Positions 61,465 through 64,000 of a DNA stretch of 64,000 nt are shown here, piece after piece. Source of the DNA: Candidatus Rifleibacteriota bacterium (GTDB lineage Bacteria; Muiribacteriota; Ozemobacteria; Ozemobacterales; Ozemobacteraceae). The first letter of the stretch is position 1, and every line of letters begins with the position of its first letter. The translations under genes were made by a program, and so were the position numbers. The stretch covers positions 202,381 through 266,380 of the forward strand of contig JADFZL010000004.1 of the NCBI GenBank assembly GCA_015232575.1. Direction: 5' to 3'. The notes under the pieces are model-generated. The model saw only the letters and a program-made list of their open reading frames with translations. It was not told where the DNA came from and did not search any database.

Positions 61465-62058
61465 ATGGTAACAAACCGTATTTCATCAGAGAAAACAAAA
61501 GTATCACCAGCAAGATCGGCATTGGACAAGGCTATTCCTTCATTGATCCCAATGATAAAGGCTCGCCGTCCAGAGGGAATTAATCCTCTGGTTTGCGGGT
61601 CTCTTCCGATTCTTAGAGATTTTTTCCGATACCTGGGAGCCCCTGAACATCAACTTGACGACCTGGCTCAGGATACTCTGGAAAAGGTTCTCAGCTCACT
61701 GGACAGTTATGATACACAGCGCCCTTATACAAGATGGCTATTGACAATAGCAAGGCATATACATATTGATAACTGGCGGAGTGAACGTGCCCGTGAACGT
61801 CGCGAAAACATGGTAAATGCGAATACTCCGGCATTTACAAGCTCAGAAGGAGAAACACTGGATCAGTTTGCTGTAGCTGATATATTGGGCAATCTTCCAC
61901 CTGATGCGAAAATTCTTCTTGAATTACGTGTACTTCAGGAAATGTCGTTTGCTGAAATTGGTGAGTTAACCGGAGAAAAAGAAGTCACGGTTCGATCGCG
62001 CTTTTTTCGCCTGATGAGTAAATTGAGGGAAAACAAAACCAAAGGAGGGCAGGTATGA
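61465..62058 (+). CDS. ECF-type RNA polymerase sigma factor
   Basis: The 197 residues contain sigma region 2 (about 45-115; DDLAQDTLEKVLSSLDSYDTQRPYTRWLLTIARHIHIDNWRS) and region 4 (about 138-190; LPPDAKILLELRVLQEMSFAEIGELTGEKEVTVRSRFFRL), without regions 1 and 3, as in extracytoplasmic-function sigma factors. An N-terminal extension of about 35 residues precedes region 2. AGGGAA precedes the ATG. It overlaps the zinc-finger anti-sigma gene by 4 bases and is the obvious candidate to recognise the four TGCAAC-N17-TCGTA promoters nearby. I cannot assign it to a numbered ECF group. Confidence 0.92.
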   Translation: MVTNRISSEKTKVSPARSALDKAIPSLIPMIKARRPEGINPLVCGSLPILRDFFRYLGAPEHQLDDLAQDTLEKVLSSLDSYDTQRPYTRWLLTIARHIHIDNWRSERARERRENMVNANTPAFTSSEGETLDQFAVADILGNLPPDAKILLELRVLQEMSFAEIGELTGEKEVTVRSRFFRLMSKLRENKTKGGQV

Positions 62059-62552
62059 ATTCCAGTGAGGAATGCCAGGCCTATGTGGATGAAATCTCTG
62101 GAACTGCACCGCTTTCACCGAAAGCTGTGGCTCATTTGGAAACGTGCCAGCCATGCCGCGAAATGAGGGAAATATGCGAATCCACAAAGAAAAAAAATTC
62201 TCTTTATAAACCGGCTTCAGAAGCAGCAGCTGCAATTATTATTGCAAACCTGATGGCAAAAGCGGCTGCCCCGGCATCAAGCGCTCCGTTCTGGACAAAA
62301 CCTTTAAGTATGATAATTGCCGGAGTGGCAGTAGCAGGGGCTGTAACTTTTGCTACAATTCAAAAATTCGGAAGAACAAAAGATTCGAATCCTGGCGCTG
62401 CAGAAGCACCGAAAGAGTTAAATTCCAGGACTTCAAAAAATCAGGAAATTGCTACAAAGACAGAGAAGCTCAATTTTACTGCAACTTCAACCAACTCAGT
62501 CACAACAGATAATAGAACTATTATGGTAAATCCTGATATTGAGCCACAATGA
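62055..62552 (+). CDS. Membrane-anchored zinc-finger anti-sigma factor
   Basis: The 165 residues begin with an anti-sigma domain containing the zinc motif His27-x3-Cys31-x2-Cys34 (HLETCQPC). A transmembrane helix follows (about 78-97, MIIAGVAVAGAVTFATIQKF) and a periplasmic Thr/Asn/Ser-rich tail of about 65 residues, probably disordered. This layout fits an inhibitor released by signal-induced proteolysis or a redox change, as for RsrA/ChrR-type factors. It is translationally coupled to the sigma gene upstream and to the pilin-like gene downstream, both by ATGA overlaps. Confidence 0.85.
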   Translation: MNSSEECQAYVDEISGTAPLSPKAVAHLETCQPCREMREICESTKKKNSLYKPASEAAAAIIIANLMAKAAAPASSAPFWTKPLSMIIAGVAVAGAVTFATIQKFGRTKDSNPGAAEAPKELNSRTSKNQEIATKTEKLNFTATSTNSVTTDNRTIMVNPDIEPQ

Positions 62553-64000
62553 TAATCAGTAACCGCAAAATCCACCAAAGTGGAGTAGCGATGCTGTTTG
62601 CACTGGTAACAGTATCTGCTTTGGGGATTTTCGTTTTTATTTATAATAAAGTTTCAATGCAATCGCAGTTTCAGGCATATCGAGAAGAACAGAGTATTTT
62701 AATCAAACAGATATTAACTTCTGCAGCCGAAGAAGCTATTGTACAATTACAAAAAAAAACTGATTTTGATCAATTATATACTTCCCAGAATACTTCTTTC
62801 TATGAATGGCTTCTCGGAAAAAAGGATTCTGTGGATATTCCATTGCCTGAGACAGAGAAATTTGTCGATTCATCGGGTAATCTTAAATCCGGTCAGTCGC
62901 TTGTTATTACGGCAAAAGCGACACATCTTTTTCACAAAACCAACGACAGCAAAGGAACGCCATATTCTAAATTTTCTCTGGCCGATGGCTCAACCGTATT
63001 CGAACGTGTTGGTACTCTGAAGCTAGAAATACAAGCTTCAATAGCTGGTGCATATCTTTCGAAAAATACTATTCTTTCATTGGTGCGCTTTCATGACTTC
63101 AGGGTTGTTTCCATGGTCAGCCCGAGAGATTCCCAGGATAAACGAACTTGCTATGTGGGGAATTTTCCACTTGACTACGCTCTTCTTGTACGATATGCAT
63201 ACGATGAGCGAATTAAGACACCTTTGAACTTTAATCCGGATGTAAACATAATCATTGATCAGAAAAATGTAACACCCGGCAGAAGAGGAAAAGTATATCT
63301 GGGACATCCAGGTGGGAAATATGTTTCAGTAAATACGAACAAGTATACAAAAAAAGTCATTCCCCAGATATGTTACAATTTTCCAGCCGGGGAATTCTAT
63401 CGTATAGGCTTACAGGACTGTATTCAACTGGATGACGTAATAGCTCAGAAAGAAAGCATTCTGTCTGGAATGGAAGGAATTTTTTATCATTCAAATGAGC
63501 CTGCAGTAAAGGACGTTGGAAATGCAACAGAAGGTGAAGTTCTTGAAGCCGAAAAGCTGGCCCGTTTTCGCATAACAAATGACAACGCACCTTCAGGTGC
63601 TATTTTTACCGGTCTTGACATACTTGGACGTGACGACAGTTTTTTATCAGATTCTTACAATGCAAAAGAAATTCTTGAAGGTGATATTCGCCAGCGCTTT
63701 TTTTATTTTTCACATTTTCGCTTTGATTTATCCAAATGCGATACAGTGAGCATGGGAGATCTTGAATCTCTGGCAACGGAAACATATCACCTGCCATGTA
63801 TTCCATACGCGCCAGTAGGTGATGTTCATGCTGAGCAGCAGATGAAGGGATTTAAATTACTGGATGAAGAAAAACCGCATAACACGCCTCCACTTATTTC
63901 ATTTTTTTCAGAGCAATTTCCCTATATGCCGAACATGGATCCTTTTGCTACACCGACCTTGAGCATTAAAGAGCCGGTTTTCCGTTCTGTTAATAACTTT
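62549..64000 (+). CDS. PilX-like membrane protein, 3' truncated by window end
   Basis: An open frame runs without a stop from the ATG at 62549, which overlaps the anti-sigma stop, to the last base (484 codons). The N-terminus has a short basic leader, SGVAMLFALVTVSALGIFVFIYNKVS as the single helix, then a heptad region (REEQSILIKQILTSAAEEAIVQLQKK). This matches the PilX-like proteins at 38915, 48300 and 50195. The visible extracytoplasmic part has no recognised domain. Being the third gene of the sigma/anti-sigma operon, it may sense envelope state for the sigma pathway or be a regulated surface component. A run of nine A (62750-62758) lies in the coding sequence. Confidence 0.8.
   Translation, partial: MIISNRKIHQSGVAMLFALVTVSALGIFVFIYNKVSMQSQFQAYREEQSILIKQILTSAAEEAIVQLQKKTDFDQLYTSQNTSFYEWLLGKKDSVDIPLPETEKFVDSSGNLKSGQSLVITAKATHLFHKTNDSKGTPYSKFSLADGSTVFERVGTLKLEIQASIAGAYLSKNTILSLVRFHDFRVVSMVSPRDSQDKRTCYVGNFPLDYALLVRYAYDERIKTPLNFNPDVNIIIDQKNVTPGRRGKVYLGHPGGKYVSVNTNKYTKKVIPQICYNFPAGEFYRIGLQDCIQLDDVIAQKESILSGMEGIFYHSNEPAVKDVGNATEGEVLEAEKLARFRITNDNAPSGAIFTGLDILGRDDSFLSDSYNAKEILEGDIRQRFFYFSHFRFDLSKCDTVSMGDLESLATETYHLPCIPYAPVGDVHAEQQMKGFKLLDEEKPHNTPPLISFFSEQFPYMPNMDPFATPTLSIKEPVFRSVNNF

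Noticed and set aside
61323..61583. 86-residue open frame between the lipoprotein and sigma factor genes
   Set aside because: It overlaps both well-supported genes in another frame and has no start signal.

Overview
The window is 64 kb of AT-rich bacterial chromosome, densely coding with short intergenic gaps. The cell is clearly diderm: it carries an Mla-type retrograde lipid transport set (MlaE, MlaF, MlaD), many Sec-exported proteins and lipoproteins, type IV pilin-like genes and SecA. Large multi-PAS hybrid kinases, a SpoIVB-type S55 peptidase, several oversized pilin-like proteins and widespread short palindromic repeats suggest a little-cultured environmental lineage. A Riflebacteria-like or other deep-branching diderm phylum is my guess, held with low confidence. 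No rRNA, CRISPR array, intact prophage or intact insertion sequence is visible.

Layout. 1-9.0 kb, minus strand: a phosphodiester glycosidase, an S55 peptidase, mlaE-mlaF-mlaD, an L-asparaginase and a TPR membrane protein. 9.3-18.2 kb: a cation/Ca2+ antiporter, a 1649-residue hybrid kinase, nadC and an exported phospholipase D-like protein. 18.4-19.1 kb: tRNA-Gly(CCC) with a strong promoter and terminator, then the C-terminal remnant of an AlbA_2/AAA_4-type protein. 19.1-32.1 kb is a signalling region: three more kinases (one a collapsed CheB-CheR-kinase fusion), slyX and a B12-binding-type radical SAM protein. 32.4-33.1 kb: a small sulfite/nitrite reductase-like protein. 33.5-52.1 kb: TadG-, PilV-, PilW- and PilX-like pilin genes interleaved with a CHASE2-GAF-GGDEF diguanylate cyclase and the housekeeping genes hpf, ptsN-like, secA and prfB. 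52.2-56.0 kb: a secreted protein, a HEAT-repeat membrane protein and a STAS protein. 56.0-64.0 kb: exported proteins of unknown role followed by an ECF sigma factor, its zinc-finger anti-sigma factor and a pilin-like gene that runs off the window end.

The most interesting signal is in the last block. Four promoters, two on each strand, share the exact bipartite motif TGCAAC-N17-TCGTA. They precede a metallopeptidase-lipoprotein operon, a secreted 150-residue protein, a permuted NlpC/P60-like protein and a glycine-rich lipoprotein. The lipoprotein promoter probably reads on into the sigma and anti-sigma genes. I read this as a self-contained, autoregulated ECF envelope regulon that I do not recognise from any described system. 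Other notable points are the probable deletion in the CheB-CheR kinase gene, families of palindromic repeats that have become coding sequence in pilin leaders and a kinase linker, the +1 programmed frameshift in prfB, and the truncated coding sequence at the right edge.
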